From an uncultured Lachnospiraceae bacterium (GTDB lineage Bacteria > Bacillota > Clostridia > Lachnospirales > Lachnospiraceae), in NCBI GenBank assembly GCA_902801415.1, contig CADCIK010000004.1:1-47676 (forward strand): a stretch of DNA of 47,676 bases. Direction: 5' to 3'. How positions within the stretch are numbered: the stretch's first letter is position 1; the number at the start of each line of letters is the position of its first letter. Positions 47,446 to 47,676 of this stretch are shown piece by piece. A program made the translations under genes and the position numbers. Under the pieces are notes generated by a model. That model worked only from the letters and a program-made list of their open reading frames with translations, did not search any database and was not told the origin of the DNA.

Positions 47446-47489
47446 ACTATATATCATTCATTCCAAAAGCGCCCCACACAAAAGGGTAG
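47446..47489 (-). promoter_or_regulatory. Promoter B with shared 21-bp box (gene 44853-47360)
   Basis: On the minus strand CTACCCTTTTGTGTGGGG plus CGC (47469-47489) is followed by exactly 17 nt and TATAGT (47446-47451). It differs from the box at 41433-41453 at one base of 21, and an ATAATA stretch is also kept on its upstream side. There is no -35 hexamer. Confidence 0.72.
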
Positions 47490-47529
47490 TATTATCAGGT
47501 CTCCCATCATCAGCACTTACTGGAACAAA

Positions 47530-47569
47530 GAAAAAGCCCTGACCTATGCTTTATGCATAAGTCAGGGCT
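47530..47569 (-). terminator. Terminator of the tmRNA gene
   Basis: AGCCCTGAC (47535-47543) pairs with GTCAGGGCT (47561-47569), with an inner TATGC/GCATA pairing. On the minus strand the T-tract TTTTTC follows. It insulates the tmRNA from the gene starting at 47360. Confidence 0.88.
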
Positions 47570-47578
47570 GATCATAAA

Positions 47579-47676
47579 TGGATTAGAGGGGAGTCGAACC
47601 CCTGTCCAAAAGCCAATTCAATGTCCTTCTACTATCATAGACGGTTTTTCCGGATCACTCCCATTCCCTCCACCGA
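47579..47676 (-). ncRNA. ssrA: tmRNA (ssrA), 3' end, partial
   Basis: The minus strand ends in a tRNA-like T-arm and acceptor: TTTGGACAGGGGTTCGACTC, then CCCTCTAATCCA. The TTTGGAC leading into GGGGTTCGACTCCCC is typical of tmRNA, and the preceding 60 nt contain small stems consistent with the last pseudoknot (GTCTATGATAGTAGAAGG) rather than a tRNA anticodon arm. Genomic sequence after TCCA is TTT, so the terminal CCA is probably not fully encoded. The tag-peptide frame and 5' half lie beyond the window. Confidence 0.8.

Overview
The window reads as a chromosomal stretch of a Gram-positive Clostridia, most likely Lachnospiraceae. Supporting signs are moderately high GC with strong AAGGAGG-type ribosome binding sites, an alpha2-type glycyl-tRNA synthetase, an scpA gene, a CcpA-type cre box, a YolD-like/UmuC pair, and a 7TM-sensor/kinase/NarL-type regulator operon. 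Nearly all genes lie on the minus strand; only a GntR regulator and a PTS permease are on the plus strand. Family and organism calls come from reading the sequence, not from database searches.

Layout. (1) 1-94: the 5' end of a group II intron, probably class C, on the minus strand, sitting directly behind the terminator of the first operon. (2) 190-8765: a catabolic island for four-carbon acid sugars (threonate/erythronate type). It holds a beta-hydroxyacid dehydrogenase, a DUF1537 kinase and a GntP permease in one unit, then a DeoR regulator, then a second DUF1537 kinase with a PdxA-type dehydrogenase. A divergent GntR regulator lies upstream. Promoters, a palindromic operator in one promoter spacer and an array of 10-bp direct repeats can be read from the sequence. 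(3) 8799-15280: a DUF1292 protein, a glucose/GlcNAc-family PTS EIICBA under a perfect cre box, an MBL-fold hydrolase, a TrmH-family methyltransferase and a YolD-like/Y-family polymerase group. (4) 15316-33182: mostly housekeeping genes: GH36 alpha-galactosidase, scpA with a large repeat-rich tail, a lipoprotein, an MBL-fold protein, a TPR/SEC-C protein, a CbbX-like AAA ATPase, a LOG-family protein, alaS, glyS, recO, era and an M16C peptidase.

(5) 33402-40638 is the most unusual region: a six-gene minus-strand operon with one readable promoter and a strong terminator. In transcription order it encodes a coiled-coil protein ending in a papain-like toxin (Tox-PL) domain, a small overlapping immunity-like protein, a 919-residue HerA/VirB4-like ATPase with a cysteine-rich tail, a coiled-coil protein, and two zinc-ribbon membrane proteins (one with a DUF6273-like domain). 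I read this as a candidate undescribed toxin-delivery or conflict system.

(6) 40817-47360: a secreted Ig-like (Big2) protein and a large zinc-ribbon/TM/beta-rich protein flank a three-gene signalling operon (7TM sensor with a degenerate kinase part, soluble histidine kinase, NarL-type regulator). The two flanking genes share a 21-bp box (one mismatch) placed exactly 17 nt upstream of their -10 hexamers, where a -35 should be. This points to a small activator-dependent regulon. (7) 47579-47676: the 3' end of a tmRNA with its terminator, cut by the window edge.
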